A stretch of DNA of 64,000 nt from Rhodospirillales bacterium (GCA_016794025.1 JAEUKX010000078.1:182302-246301); one strand, 5' to 3'. Shown: positions 8,964-17,705, numbered from the stretch's first letter. The notes: generated from the letters alone by a model not told the origin. Numbers and translations are program-made.

Positions 8964-9614
8964 TTACGCCTCTTCCTTTTCGGCCTTCGCCTTGGTCTTG
9001 CGCGGCTTCTTTGCCGGCTTCTCGGCCGCGACTTCCTCGGCCGGTGCGGCCTCGGCGGCCGGCGACTCGGCAGCCGGGGCCTCGACGGTTTCCGCCGCGG
9101 GCGCGGCTTCGGCCTGCGGCTTCGGGGCCTTGCCCTCGGCCTGGAGCTTCGCCTCTTCGGCCGACTGGGCGACGTTCACCGTGATGGCGACCGACACTTC
9201 CGGGTGCAGCGCCACGCGGGTCTTGAACAGGCCCAGCGCCTTGATCGGCTGGTCGAGCAGCACCTGCGTGCGCGTCACCGTGACGCCGGCTTCCGTGACC
9301 GCAACGGCGATGTCGCGGTTGGAGACCGAGCCGTAGAGCATGCCCGTCTCGCCGGCCTGGCGGATCACGACGACGGCGAACTTGTCGCCCATCTTGTCGG
9401 CGACGGCCTGCGCGTCGGCGCGCTGCTTGAGGTTCTGGGCCTCGAGCTGGGCGCGCTGCTTCTCGAAGAACGCGAGGTTCTCCTTCGTCGCGCGCATCGC
9501 CTTCTTCTGCGGGAGAAGGAAGTTGCGTGCGAAGCCGGGCTTCACCTTGACCACGTCGCCCATCTGACCGAGCGATTCGATCCTCTGCAGCAGGATTACG
9601 TCCATCTGGGACAT
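8964..9614 (-). CDS. rplI: 50S ribosomal protein bL9
   Basis: This large-subunit protein binds 23S rRNA near the L1 stalk. The N-terminal domain is clear ([19 protein letters not shown], then GFARNFLLP), followed by the long connecting helix. At 216 residues it is longer than the usual 150-200 because of an Ala/Glu/Lys-rich tail, common in alphaproteobacterial bL9. It is the last gene of rpsF-rpsR-DUF2232-rplI and is followed by a terminator. Confidence 0.96.
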   Translation of the reverse strand: MSQMDVILLQRIESLGQMGDVVKVKPGFARNFLLPQKKAMRATKENLAFFEKQRAQLEAQNLKQRADAQAVADKMGDKFAVVVIRQAGETGMLYGSVSNRDIAVAVTEAGVTVTRTQVLLDQPIKALGLFKTRVALHPEVSVAITVNVAQSAEEAKLQAEGKAPKPQAEAAPAAETVEAPAAESPAAEAAPAEEVAAEKPAKKPRKTKAKAEKEEA

Positions 9615-9641
9615 GTCTTGTCTCCTTGACCTTGCCGAAAT

Positions 9642-10577
9642 TCAGTTCTGCGGCGGCGAGCCGGAGGGCCCGCGCGCCTTGATATTTGCGAAAGGCTCGA
9701 CGAGCCCGAGCACGGCCAGCACCACGACTGGCCAGCCGAACACGACGAGCGCACCGTAAACAGCCCCCAGCGCCATCCCGCGCCACTGGAGTCCGCGCAC
9801 CAGCGAGTGGACGACGCCGAGCCCCGCGATGGCATAGACCGCCACGAGGATGACCATCATGTTGCGCGAAACGAAGCCGCCGAAGCCGTCGAGCAGGATT
9901 CCCACCGCGAAGATCGCCGACAGCCACGTGAGCCAGCGGGGCAGGTCGATCTCGGCCATCTGCGGGCTCGGCCGACGGTTGACGCCGGCCTTTCGCACGA
10001 TCGCCTGCGCGAGAATTCCGTTGACGAACGTCATCAGGAGCCACGAGACGGCCACCACACCCGCGAACAGCCGCGCAATCTGCGAGGCGTACACGTCGAG
10101 GTCGGCGAGGCCCGGTGCACCCGGCCCGCGCAGCTTGCGGAACGTCTCGACGATGAACGTCTCGAGCGCACCTTCAAGCCCGCCGGCATGGCCCGCGAAC
10201 GCAATCGCGACGGCCGCGAAGACCGCGCTTGCAAGCGCGAATAGCGCCAGCAGCAGAGGTCCCGGCGGATACCACTCGACCCCGCCGTTCTTCGGGCGCC
10301 AGAGCAGGGCCTGGCGCACGACGACAAGGGCCGGGGCGGCGTTCGCCACGGTGTAGATCGTTGCGAAAACGAACCCGCCCGTCAGGAACGTCACGACGAC
10401 GCCCGTGAGCGAGGCAAGCGCCATCGCGCCCGTTCCCAGCCACAGTCCGGCCGCGAACAGCGGCAACTGGGCCAGGTAGGCCAGCAGGAAGGCTGCGGGC
10501 GAACCCGTCAGCAGCGTGGCGTAGACGAGTGCGCTTGCAGCACCCGCAGCCACCGCGATGATCGCGACGATCGGCAT
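9642..10577 (-). CDS. DUF2232 family membrane protein
   Basis: This 311-residue protein is mostly hydrophobic with around eight likely membrane segments (for example IVAIIAVAAGAASALVYATLL and VILVAVYAIAGLGVV). Position and pattern fit the DUF2232 (YybS-like) family, which is often encoded between rpsR and rplI in alphaproteobacteria and has no settled function. The start at 10577 gives MPIVAIIAV directly before the first membrane segment; the longer frame to 10889 overlaps rpsR and is rejected. It lies 58 bp after rpsR and 27 bp before rplI. Confidence 0.8.
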   Translation of the reverse strand: MPIVAIIAVAAGAASALVYATLLTGSPAAFLLAYLAQLPLFAAGLWLGTGAMALASLTGVVVTFLTGGFVFATIYTVANAAPALVVVRQALLWRPKNGGVEWYPPGPLLLALFALASAVFAAVAIAFAGHAGGLEGALETFIVETFRKLRGPGAPGLADLDVYASQIARLFAGVVAVSWLLMTFVNGILAQAIVRKAGVNRRPSPQMAEIDLPRWLTWLSAIFAVGILLDGFGGFVSRNMMVILVAVYAIAGLGVVHSLVRGLQWRGMALGAVYGALVVFGWPVVVLAVLGLVEPFANIKARGPSGSPPQN

Positions 10578-10635
10578 CGTTCCGGCGGAACCGGGCGTGC
10601 GAAGCGCGTTATCCGCGTTCCGCGCGCGCCCGCGT

Positions 10636-10938
10636 TCAGCGCAGCACGTAGGGCAGCAGGCCGAGGAAGCGCGCGCGCTTGATCGCACGTGCCAGCTCGC
10701 GCTGCTTGGGGGCCGAAACGGCGGTAATGCGCGCCGGGACGATCTTGCCGCGCTCCGAGATGAAGCGCTGGAGCAGACGGACGTCCTTGTAGTCGATCTT
10801 CGGCGCGTTCGGGCCCGAGAAGGGGCACGACTTGCGACGCCGGAAGAACGGACGACGGCCACCGAAGCCGCCGCCGGATCCGCCTTCACCGCGCTCGCCG
10901 CGCTCGCCCTGGGGGCGTTCGTTCGAGGGATTGGCCAT
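10636..10938 (-). CDS. rpsR: 30S ribosomal protein bS18
   Basis: This small-subunit protein forms a pair with bS6 on the platform. The conserved core runs from [15 protein letters not shown] to the C-terminal LPYVLR. The 100 residues include a Gly/Arg/Glu-rich N-terminal extension of about 35 residues, as in many alphaproteobacteria. It starts 3 bp after the rpsF stop, so translation is probably coupled. Confidence 0.97.
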   Translation of the reverse strand: MANPSNERPQGERGERGEGGSGGGFGGRRPFFRRRKSCPFSGPNAPKIDYKDVRLLQRFISERGKIVPARITAVSAPKQRELARAIKRARFLGLLPYVLR

Positions 10939-10941
10939 GGC

Positions 10942-11376
10942 TTACATCGCTCCTTCGCTGGCGGTTTCGCCGGCTTCGCCGTCGCGACGGCGCGGGCGGA
11001 AATTCTCGCGTTCGCCGAAACGGCCTTCGCGGTCCCCGCGGCCTTCGCGCTCGTCGCGCTTCTGCATCATCGCGGACGGCGCCTCGTCGATCGTTTCGAC
11101 GCGCACGGTCAGGTGACGCAGGATGTCCTCGTTGATGCCCATCTGGCGCTCGATCTCGGCGATCGCCTTGGCCGGCGCGTCGACGCAGAGCATCATGTAG
11201 TGGGCCTTGCGGTTCTTCTTGATGCGGAAGGACAGGGAGCGAAGGCCCCAGTACTCGCGCTTCTTCACTTCGCCGCCCAGCTCCTTGAGCGTGGCAGTGA
11301 ACTGGTCGGCAAGCGCGTCAACCTGGGCCTGTGCCAAGTCCTGACGCGCGATGAATACGTTCTCGTAGAACGCCAT
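10942..11376 (-). CDS. rpsF: 30S ribosomal protein bS6
   Basis: This small-subunit platform protein partners with bS18. The core shows [29 protein letters not shown] and the conserved RHLTVRVE. The 144 residues include a charged Arg/Glu/Gly-rich C-terminal tail. A good ribosome site (GAGAGGAG, 6 bp upstream) precedes the ATG. It is the first gene of its operon, behind a leader of roughly 150 bp. Confidence 0.97.
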   Translation of the reverse strand: MAFYENVFIARQDLAQAQVDALADQFTATLKELGGEVKKREYWGLRSLSFRIKKNRKAHYMMLCVDAPAKAIAEIERQMGINEDILRHLTVRVETIDEAPSAMMQKRDEREGRGDREGRFGERENFRPRRRDGEAGETASEGAM

Positions 11377-11524
11377 CGGCAGCTCCTCTCGGGTTCAGGA
11401 CCCAAAACCGGGCAACGGCCGCATGCCGCCTCCCGTCCGGGTCCAAGCCGCAATCTGTGCCCATCGGGGGCCGGGGAAAGCGGCAAGGAGAACGAGCGGG
11501 ATATGGCCCCGCCCGTCTTGAAGG
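11377..11524 (-). promoter_or_regulatory. Structured 5' leader of rpsF-rpsR (candidate S6:S18 autoregulatory element)
   Basis: The predicted untranslated leader can fold in two exclusive ways. GGACCC (11444-11439) can pair with GGGTCC (11403-11398), enclosing a smaller CGGC/GCCG hairpin. Alternatively GGGT (11403-11400) can pair with ACCC (11394-11391) just before the ribosome site. Bacterial rpsF leaders often bind the S6:S18 complex to shut down their own translation. That this leader does so is inferred from position and folding only. Confidence 0.4.
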
Positions 11525-11530
11525 CCGCGG

Positions 11531-11558
11531 AATATACACGAAAAGATATTGCCCGCAA
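11531..11558 (-). promoter_or_regulatory. Promoter of rpsF operon
   Basis: On the minus strand, TTGCGG (11558-11553) and TATATT (11536-11531) are separated by 16 bp. The -10 matches the sigma-70 consensus at five of six positions. Transcription would start near 11524. Confidence 0.55.
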
Positions 11559-11771
11559 GTCGGTACGCTGCCGCCATGCCAGGCCGCTACATGGAGTGGG
11601 TGAAAATCAATAGATATGTAAACATAACAATATATTAAATATTAAATATGAGATAGTAAGTGAACTGCAATGTGATGCGACCGGCAGCGCCGCCTCCTTG
11701 ACTCGAATCCGGGTCGCGTTTACGGGAGCGCACCGTTTCCGCTCCATCAAATTTACAGGGCTTTGAGACCG
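11559..11771. other. AT-rich intergenic region between rpsF and fabD
   Basis: The gap between the divergent rpsF and fabD genes is about 395 bp, the longest in the window without a gene. Positions 11601-11662 are strikingly AT-rich, with ATTAAAT repeats, against a GC-rich background. Two adjoining GANTC sites (GACTC 11700-11704, GAATC 11705-11709) overlap a TTGACT that could be a -35 box, although no good -10 follows. I see no gene or tRNA in it. It probably contains the fabD promoter. Confidence 0.5.
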
Positions 11772-12725
11772 ATGCGCGCATTCACGTTCCCCGGACAGGG
11801 CAGCCAGGCTCCCGGCATGGGCCGCGATCTCGCGGAAGCGTTCTCCGCCGCCCGCCAGGTGTTCGAGGAAGTCGACGACGCACTCGGGCAGAAGCTGTCG
11901 AAGCTGATGTTTGACGGGCCTGCGGACGAACTGACGCTGACGGCGAATGCGCAGCCGGCGCTCATGGCGGTTTCCATGGCGGTGCTGCGGGTCCTTGAAG
12001 CCGAAGCGAAGCTTGATCTCGGCAAGCATGTCGCGTTCGTCGCCGGCCATTCGCTTGGCGAATATTCCGCGCTGGCGGCGGCTGGCACGTTCCAGGTGGC
12101 CGACGCCGCGCGTCTTCTGCGACTGCGTGGCGAGTCCATGCAGAAGGCGGTCCCGGTCGGAACGGGCGCCATGGCGGCCCTGTTGGGGCTCGACCTTCCT
12201 GCGGCCGAAGAGGTCGCGGCAGCGTCCCGGCCTGCCCCTGACGGCAAGGAAGAGGTCTGCGAGTGCGCGAACGACAACGCGCCCGGTCAGGTCGTCGTCT
12301 CCGGCCACAAGGCGGCGGTCGAACGCGCGCTGGAGATCGCCAAGACGAAGGGCGCCAAGCGCGCGGTCCTGCTGCCGGTCAGCGCGCCGTTCCATTGCGC
12401 GTTGATGCGCCCCGCGGCCGACGCGATGGAAGAAGCGCTGGCCAAGGTGAAGATGACACCGCCGCGCGTGCCGCTTGTCGCCAACGTCACGGCATCCGCC
12501 GTTTCCGACGCGGGCGAGATCGCAAAGCTGCTGGTGAGGCAGGTCACGGGGCGCGTTCGGTGGCGCGAGTGCGTGTCGTACATGAAATCGAAGGGCGTCG
12601 TGCAGTGCTGCGAACTGGGGGCCGGCAAGGTCCTTTCGGGGCTTGCGAAGCGCATCGAGCCGGACGTGACGGGCATTGCCCTCAACGGCCCCGCCGATAT
12701 CGAGACTTTCGCGAAGACGCTTTAA
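11772..12725 (+). CDS. fabD: Malonyl-CoA:ACP transacylase FabD
   Basis: FabD moves malonyl from CoA to acyl carrier protein to start type II fatty acid synthesis. The 317 residues begin MRAFTFPGQGSQ, and the nucleophile Ser94 lies in AGHSLGE. The QP motif (NAQPALM) and the later His in SAPFHC are present. I chose the ATG at 11772 over the TTG at 11763 because it gives the family start. It is first in fabD-fabG-acpP-fabF. Confidence 0.97.
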   Translation: MRAFTFPGQGSQAPGMGRDLAEAFSAARQVFEEVDDALGQKLSKLMFDGPADELTLTANAQPALMAVSMAVLRVLEAEAKLDLGKHVAFVAGHSLGEYSALAAAGTFQVADAARLLRLRGESMQKAVPVGTGAMAALLGLDLPAAEEVAAASRPAPDGKEEVCECANDNAPGQVVVSGHKAAVERALEIAKTKGAKRAVLLPVSAPFHCALMRPAADAMEEALAKVKMTPPRVPLVANVTASAVSDAGEIAKLLVRQVTGRVRWRECVSYMKSKGVVQCCELGAGKVLSGLAKRIEPDVTGIALNGPADIETFAKTL

Positions 12726-12740
12726 GGGGAGCGACGTCGG

Positions 12741-13478
12741 ATGTTCAGCCTTTCAGGCAAGTGCGCGCTCGTCACGGGCGCATCGGGCGGCATCGGCGGC
12801 GCGATCGCCGAGGCACTGGTCGCGGCCGGGGCCAAGGTTGCCCTGTCGGGAACGCGGGTCGAGCCGCTCGAGGCGCTGAAAGCGAAACTCGGTGCAAGTG
12901 CTTTCGTCTGTCCGGGCGACCTTGGCGATGCGGCGGCGACCGAAAAGCTCTTCAAGGACGCCGAGGCGGCACTCGGCCAGGTCGATATCCTCGTGAACAA
13001 TGCGGGCCTCACGCGCGATGGCCTCGCCATGCGCATGAAGGACGAGGACTGGCAGAAGGTCATCGACGTGAACCTGTCCGCAGGCTTCCGCCTATCGCGC
13101 GCGGCACTTCGCGGCATGATGAAGCGCAAATGGGGGCGGATCGTCGGAATCACGTCGATCGTGGGCGTCACCGGCAATCCGGGGCAGGCGAACTATGCGG
13201 CCGCCAAGGCGGGAATGATCGGTATGTCGAAGGCGCTTGCGCAGGAAGTCGCGTCACGCGGGATCACCGTCAACTGCGTGGCGCCCGGCTTCATCGTGTC
13301 GCCGATGACGGACGCGCTGAACGACGAGCAGAAGACGCGCCTGCTGGGCGGTATTCCGCTGGGCCGGATGGGAACGGCTGCCGAAATTGCCGCATCCGTC
13401 GTCTATCTCGCGAGCGACGAAGCGGCCTACGTGACCGGACAGACCCTGCACGTCAACGGCGGGATGGCGATGATTTGA
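12741..13478 (+). CDS. fabG: 3-oxoacyl-ACP reductase FabG
   Basis: This NADPH-dependent reductase carries out the first reduction of the fatty acid elongation cycle. The 245-residue SDR has the cofactor motif TGASGGIG at 12-19, NNAG at 86-89, and the catalytic Ser139, Tyr152 and Lys156 (NYAAAKAG). It starts 15 bp after fabD with a GGGGAGCG ribosome site. Its place between fabD and acpP identifies it as the housekeeping FabG. Confidence 0.96.
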   Translation: MFSLSGKCALVTGASGGIGGAIAEALVAAGAKVALSGTRVEPLEALKAKLGASAFVCPGDLGDAAATEKLFKDAEAALGQVDILVNNAGLTRDGLAMRMKDEDWQKVIDVNLSAGFRLSRAALRGMMKRKWGRIVGITSIVGVTGNPGQANYAAAKAGMIGMSKALAQEVASRGITVNCVAPGFIVSPMTDALNDEQKTRLLGGIPLGRMGTAAEIAASVVYLASDEAAYVTGQTLHVNGGMAMI

Positions 13479-13626
13479 TGGCCGCATCCCTCGCAACCAA
13501 TTGATTGCGATAGGTTTCGCGGGCTAGTCAACGGGCCGGCTTCCGTGTTACCAAACCGCGCTTCTGACAGTCGACTCCGCCTTGACCGGATGCCCGGCAA
13601 GTCGGAGCCTAGGGCGTCGGCCCGTC

Positions 13627-13642
13627 GCGATCCGAGGATCGC
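13627..13642 (+). repeat. Perfect inverted repeat in the acpP leader
   Basis: GCGATCC-GA-GGATCGC is a 7-bp perfect palindrome ending 36 bp before the acpP ATG. It could form a small hairpin in the fabG-acpP transcript and may influence RNA stability or processing ahead of the highly expressed acpP. Function is not shown. Confidence 0.4.
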
Positions 13643-13678
13643 ACGCGAGCCGGCGCGGAGCCGAACGAGAGGAACAAA

Positions 13679-13915
13679 ATGAGCGACATTGCCGAACGCG
13701 TTAAGAAGATCGTCGTCGAGCATCTCGGCGTCGAGGACGCGAAGGTTACCGAGAATGCCAGCTTCGTGGACGATCTGGGCGCGGACAGCCTCGACACCGT
13801 CGAACTGGTCATGGCGTTCGAAGAGGAATTCGGCATCGAGATCCCCGACGATGCCGCCGAAAAGATCTCGACCGTGAAGGACGCGATCGAGTTCATCGGC
13901 AAGGCGAAGGCCTGA
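13679..13915 (+). CDS. acpP: Acyl carrier protein
   Basis: This 78-residue acidic protein carries the growing acyl chain on a phosphopantetheine arm. The attachment site is Ser37 in the family motif [12 protein letters not shown]. It has the usual length and charge. A strong ribosome site (GAGAGGAAC) precedes the ATG. The 200-bp gap after fabG suggests separate or enhanced expression, although I could not pick a convincing promoter there. Confidence 0.98.
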   Translation: MSDIAERVKKIVVEHLGVEDAKVTENASFVDDLGADSLDTVELVMAFEEEFGIEIPDDAAEKISTVKDAIEFIGKAKA

Positions 13916-13940
13916 TCCGGGCCAGACCGGAGATCCGCGC

Positions 13941-15203
13941 ATGCGTCGTGTCGTCGTAACGGGACTTGGTCTGGTCACGCCGCTTGGCTGCGGCGTCGAG
14001 ACGACCTGGAAGCGCCTGATCGCCGGCGAGTCCGGCCTCGGCGCCATCCAGGCGTTCGACGTGTCGGATCTTCCCTGCAAGGTCGCCGCCTCGGTGCCGC
14101 GCGGCGAGACCTCGTCGGGGCTGTTCAATGCCGACGACTGGGTGCCGCCGAAGGACCAGAAGAAGATGGATGATTTCATCGTCTTCGCGCTGGCGGCGGC
14201 AACGCAGGCGGTCGAGGATTCCGGCTGGAAGCCGACCGACGACGAAGGCCAAGAGCGGACCGGCGTGATGATCGGTTCCGGGATCGGCGGGCTTCAGACG
14301 ATCTATGACGGTTCGATCACGCTCAAGGAAAAGGGGCCGCGGCGCATTTCGCCGTTCTTCATTCCGGCGGCTCTGATCAACCTCGCCTCGGGCCACCTGT
14401 CGATCAAGTACGGCTTCCGCGGGCCGAATCATTCGGCTGTGACCGCCTGCGCGACCGGCGCACATGCGATTGGCGACGCAGGTCGCCTGATTGCGCTGGG
14501 CGATGCCGACGTGATGGTGGCGGGTGGTGCCGAAGCGGCGATCTGCCGTCTGGGCATCGCAGGTTTCGCCGCGGCGCGTGCGCTCTCGACAGGCTTCAAC
14601 GACGAGCCGACCAAGGCTTCGCGTCCATGGGACAAGCGCCGCGACGGTTTCGTGATGGGCGAGGGCGCTGGCGTCGTCGTGCTCGAGGAGTACGAGCACG
14701 CGAAGAAGCGGGGTGCGAGAATCTACGCGGAACTGACCGGTTACGGCCTGTCGGGCGACGCGCACCACATCACCGCACCGCCCGAAGACGGCAACGGCGG
14801 CTTTCGTGCGATGCGCGCGGCACTTCGCAATGCGAAGCGCAACACTGGCGACATCGACTACATCAACGCGCACGGCACATCCACGCCGCTGGGTGACGAA
14901 ATCGAGCTTGGTGCGGTCAAGCGGCTTTTCGGGCAGGACGCCTACCAGCTTTCGATGTCCTCCACGAAGTCCGCCATCGGCCATCTGCTGGGCGCCGCCG
15001 GCGGTGTCGAGGCGATCTTCTCGGTGCTGTCGATCCGCGACCAGATCGCGCCACCGACGCGCAATCTCGAGGATCCTTCGGACGGCTGCGACATCGACCT
15101 GGTGCCGATCAAGGCGAAGCCGCGCAAGATCCGCAACGCGCTTTCCAATTCGTTCGGGTTCGGCGGCACGAACGCCGCCGTGATCTTCTCCAAATTCGAT
15201 TGA
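13941..15203 (+). CDS. fabF: 3-oxoacyl-ACP synthase II FabF
   Basis: FabF is the elongation condensing enzyme of type II fatty acid synthesis. The 420-residue protein has the nucleophile Cys170 (VTACATGAH) and the catalytic histidines His311 (NAHGTSTPLGD) and His348, with Lys343 (STKSAIGHLLGAAG). It starts 25 bp after acpP and is followed 9 bp later by mltG, the normal alphaproteobacterial order. Confidence 0.97.
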   Translation: MRRVVVTGLGLVTPLGCGVETTWKRLIAGESGLGAIQAFDVSDLPCKVAASVPRGETSSGLFNADDWVPPKDQKKMDDFIVFALAAATQAVEDSGWKPTDDEGQERTGVMIGSGIGGLQTIYDGSITLKEKGPRRISPFFIPAALINLASGHLSIKYGFRGPNHSAVTACATGAHAIGDAGRLIALGDADVMVAGGAEAAICRLGIAGFAAARALSTGFNDEPTKASRPWDKRRDGFVMGEGAGVVVLEEYEHAKKRGARIYAELTGYGLSGDAHHITAPPEDGNGGFRAMRAALRNAKRNTGDIDYINAHGTSTPLGDEIELGAVKRLFGQDAYQLSMSSTKSAIGHLLGAAGGVEAIFSVLSIRDQIAPPTRNLEDPSDGCDIDLVPIKAKPRKIRNALSNSFGFGGTNAAVIFSKFD

Positions 15204-15212
15204 CGGCAACCG

Positions 15213-16199
15213 GTGTCGCGGCCGGGGCGCTTCATCCTTGCCGCGCTTGGGCTTGCCGCGCTCGTCGGAGCATTTGTCGGCCTGCGCCTGTGGTCGGCCT
15301 ATGTCGATAGCGGGCCATCGCTTACCGCTGTCCAGCTTGTCATCCCGCGCGCAAGCAGCGGTTCGGCGACGGCCGCCCTGCTGGCCGATCGCGGTGTAAT
15401 CGCGAGCCCGCTGGCCTTCCGGATGGGGACATTCCTCGACGGGACGGCGGCCCGCATGAAGGCGGGCGAGTATGTCTTTCCGGCCGGCGCTTCAGCGCGC
15501 GCTGCCGGCGACCTGCTCGCGAGCGGGCAGACAGTTCGGCGCCGCTTCACGATCGCCGAGGGTCTGACCGTCGTCCAGGTCATGGCGCAGTTGCGCGGCG
15601 CCGAGGGGATGGAGGGCGAGATCCTTACTGTTCCCGATGAAGGCAGCCTGTTGCCCGAAACCTATTTCTACAGCTGGGGCGATGCGCGCACGCGGACGAT
15701 CGAGCGGGCGCAGCGTGCGATGCGGGAGGCGATGGCCGAGTTATGGCCGCGCCGTGCGCCCGACCTGCCGCTGGCGGATGCGACGTCGGCGCTTGTCCTT
15801 GCGTCGATCGTCGAGCGCGAGACCGCCATTGCCGAAGAAAGGCCGCGCGTCGCGGCGGTGTTCCTGAACCGCCTTCGCCTGAAAATGCGCCTTCAGGCGG
15901 ATCCGACCGTCGTCTACGGCCTCGATCCGTCCGGCGTCCTTGGCCGGCCACTCTCGCGGGCGGATCTCGAAGCCAGAAATCCCTGGAACACCTATGTTGT
16001 CGACGGCCTTCCGCCGACCCCAATCGCCAACCCCGGCCGCGCGTCGATCGAGGCGGTCTTGACCCCTGCGAAGTCCGACGATCTCTATTTTGTCGCGAAT
16101 GGCGAGGGGCGCCACGTATTTTCGCGGACGCTTGCCGAGCACAACCGAAACGTAAGCCGCCTGCGTGAAATCGAGCGGTCCCGCACGCAGAGGAACTGA
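15213..16199 (+). CDS. mltG: Endolytic murein transglycosylase MltG
   Basis: MltG is an inner-membrane lytic transglycosylase thought to end growing glycan strands. The 328 residues begin with one N-terminal membrane segment (FILAALGLAALVGAFVGL), then a LysM-like region and the YceG catalytic domain. The catalytic Glu201 lies in ASIVERETA, and family motifs LPETYFY and NPWNTY are present. The start is a GTG 9 bp after fabF. Confidence 0.94.
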   Translation: MSRPGRFILAALGLAALVGAFVGLRLWSAYVDSGPSLTAVQLVIPRASSGSATAALLADRGVIASPLAFRMGTFLDGTAARMKAGEYVFPAGASARAAGDLLASGQTVRRRFTIAEGLTVVQVMAQLRGAEGMEGEILTVPDEGSLLPETYFYSWGDARTRTIERAQRAMREAMAELWPRRAPDLPLADATSALVLASIVERETAIAEERPRVAAVFLNRLRLKMRLQADPTVVYGLDPSGVLGRPLSRADLEARNPWNTYVVDGLPPTPIANPGRASIEAVLTPAKSDDLYFVANGEGRHVFSRTLAEHNRNVSRLREIERSRTQRN

Positions 16200-16200
16200 G

Positions 16201-16857
16201 ATGAGAACGCGCGTGAAAGTCTGCTGCATCGCCTCGCCGGCGGAAGCGGCGATGGCGATACGGCTGGGCGCGGACGCCGTCGGACTCGTCGGCCCGATGC
16301 CGAGCGGGCCCGGCGTGATTTCCCTCGACCTGGCGGCGGAGATCGCGCGCAGCGTGCCGCCCCCTGTCGCCTCGTTCCTGCTGTCGAGTGCCACCACCGT
16401 GGACGGTCTTGTTCGTCACGTCGATGTCTGCCGGCCGACCGCTTTGCAGATCGTCGATGCGGTTGCGGCGCCGGCCGTCTATGCCGGGCTGCGCGAGGCA
16501 TTCCCGTGGCTGAAGCTGGTTCAGGTCATCCATGTCACAGGACCCGAGAGCGTCGATGAGGCGCGGACTCTCGCCTCGAGTGTCGACGCGTTTCTGCTCG
16601 ACAGCGGCAACCCGAACCTTTCGGTCAAGGAACTTGGTGGCACGGGCCGCGTCCACGACTGGGCGACAAGCGCCCGGATCGTCCGCGCCGTGCGCGTGCC
16701 TGTGTTCCTTGCCGGGGGGCTCCGGGCGGAGAATGCCGTGCAGGCGATCCGCGATGTGGCGCCGTACGGTCTCGATCTCTGCTCGGGCGTACGAACCGAT
16801 GGCGCGCTCGACGAGACCAAGCTCGCCGCCTTCATGCGCGCGGTTCGGTCGGCCTAG
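16201..16857 (+). CDS. Phosphoribosylanthranilate isomerase (TrpF)-like protein
   Basis: This 218-residue TIM-barrel protein resembles TrpF of tryptophan synthesis. The expected base Cys8 (VKVCC, where the family usually has KICG), acid Asp134 (FLLDS), GGTG loop and AGGL phosphate loop are all present. The SPR(Y/x) segment that usually supplies an anthranilate-contacting Arg reads PMPSGPGVIS, without the Arg. The gene is isolated from trpB/trpA, starting one base after the mltG stop. It may be a divergent TrpF or a paralogue with another sugar-phosphate substrate. Confidence 0.7.
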   Translation: MRTRVKVCCIASPAEAAMAIRLGADAVGLVGPMPSGPGVISLDLAAEIARSVPPPVASFLLSSATTVDGLVRHVDVCRPTALQIVDAVAAPAVYAGLREAFPWLKLVQVIHVTGPESVDEARTLASSVDAFLLDSGNPNLSVKELGGTGRVHDWATSARIVRAVRVPVFLAGGLRAENAVQAIRDVAPYGLDLCSGVRTDGALDETKLAAFMRAVRSA

Positions 16858-16864
16858 GCGTCCG

Positions 16865-17626
16865 TCATCGCTTTCGCGGCAGGCGACGCAAGACCAGTTC
16901 GGACAACCGTTGCGGGATCGCGGCGACGAGCCGGGCGGCAAGATACATCGGCCACGGGAACGCGATGCGGGGCCGGTCGGCCGCCAGACCACGCAGAATG
17001 ATTTTTGCAGCACGAGGCGCATCCATGAGCATCGGCATGGGGAAGTCGTTGACGGCCGTCATCCTCGAAACGACGAATCCCGGGCACACAACGTTGACGC
17101 GGACCCCGCGGCTTGACCATTCCGCGCGCAGTGCCTCGCCCCAGACCCGGACGGCAGCCTTGCTGGCGCAGTAGGCCGGCGCACCGGGGTATCCGCGGAA
17201 GCCGGCGAGCGACGAGATGATCGCGACCTGTCCGGTGTGCCGCCCGGCCATGCAAGCAAGGGCAGGCAGGATCGTGTTTGCCACGCCATCGACATTGACC
17301 GCAAAGATCGCGCGCGTCTGATCGGCGCCTTCCGGCCCGCCTTGGGTTCCTGCCGAAATTCCGGCGTTCGCGATCACCAGATCAAGCGGGCATCGGGCAT
17401 CGGCCCGCGCCACGGCGATAGCCATTTCCTCGGCATTGCGGACATCGATCGCCTCTTCATGGATCGTTGCACCACCCGCCCGGCACGCATCGGCGACGGC
17501 GGCAAGGCGGGTGCGGTCACGGCCCGTCAGCGCAAGATAGGTCCCCGGCCGGGCGAGCGCGCGGGCCAATGCCTCGCCTAGCCCGGACGACGCGCCGGTG
17601 ATCAGGATGCTGCGCCAGCCATTCAT
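16865..17626 (-). CDS. SDR family oxidoreductase
   Basis: This 253-residue short-chain dehydrogenase has the cofactor motif TGASSGLG, NAG (IANAGIS) and the active-site Ser, Tyr and Lys (IISSLAGF, AYCASKAAV). A C-terminal hydrophobic, Arg-rich end (LVLRRLPRKR) hints at membrane association, as in other DltE/YqjQ-like SDRs. The ATG at 17626 gives the standard start. It converges on the TrpF-like gene with a 7-bp gap and diverges from yicC. The substrate is unknown. Confidence 0.85.
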   Translation of the reverse strand: MNGWRSILITGASSGLGEALARALARPGTYLALTGRDRTRLAAVADACRAGGATIHEEAIDVRNAEEMAIAVARADARCPLDLVIANAGISAGTQGGPEGADQTRAIFAVNVDGVANTILPALACMAGRHTGQVAIISSLAGFRGYPGAPAYCASKAAVRVWGEALRAEWSSRGVRVNVVCPGFVVSRMTAVNDFPMPMLMDAPRAAKIILRGLAADRPRIAFPWPMYLAARLVAAIPQRLSELVLRRLPRKR

Positions 17627-17630
17627 GCCG

Positions 17631-17658
17631 TTGTTCCCTCCGCCGGGGTCTGTATAAC
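17631..17658 (+). promoter_or_regulatory. Candidate promoter of yicC-gmk
   Basis: TTGTTC (17631-17636) and TATAAC (17653-17658) are 16 bp apart. The -10 matches consensus at five of six positions, while the -35 is weak. The GTG of yicC follows 47 bp later. Confidence 0.4.
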
Positions 17659-17705
17659 TCTTTCCAGCCGCCGGCCGCGATTCGCCGGGAAATCGGAGCG
17701 GGCAC

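Noticed and set aside
7118..9184. 688-residue open frame antisense to dnaB
   Set aside because: It covers dnaB and parts of alr and rplI on the opposite strand and has no domain; the dnaB reading is certain.
11690..11715. tRNA T-arm-like sequence (CTCGAATCC)
   Set aside because: No acceptor or anticodon stems can be drawn around it, so it is not a tRNA.
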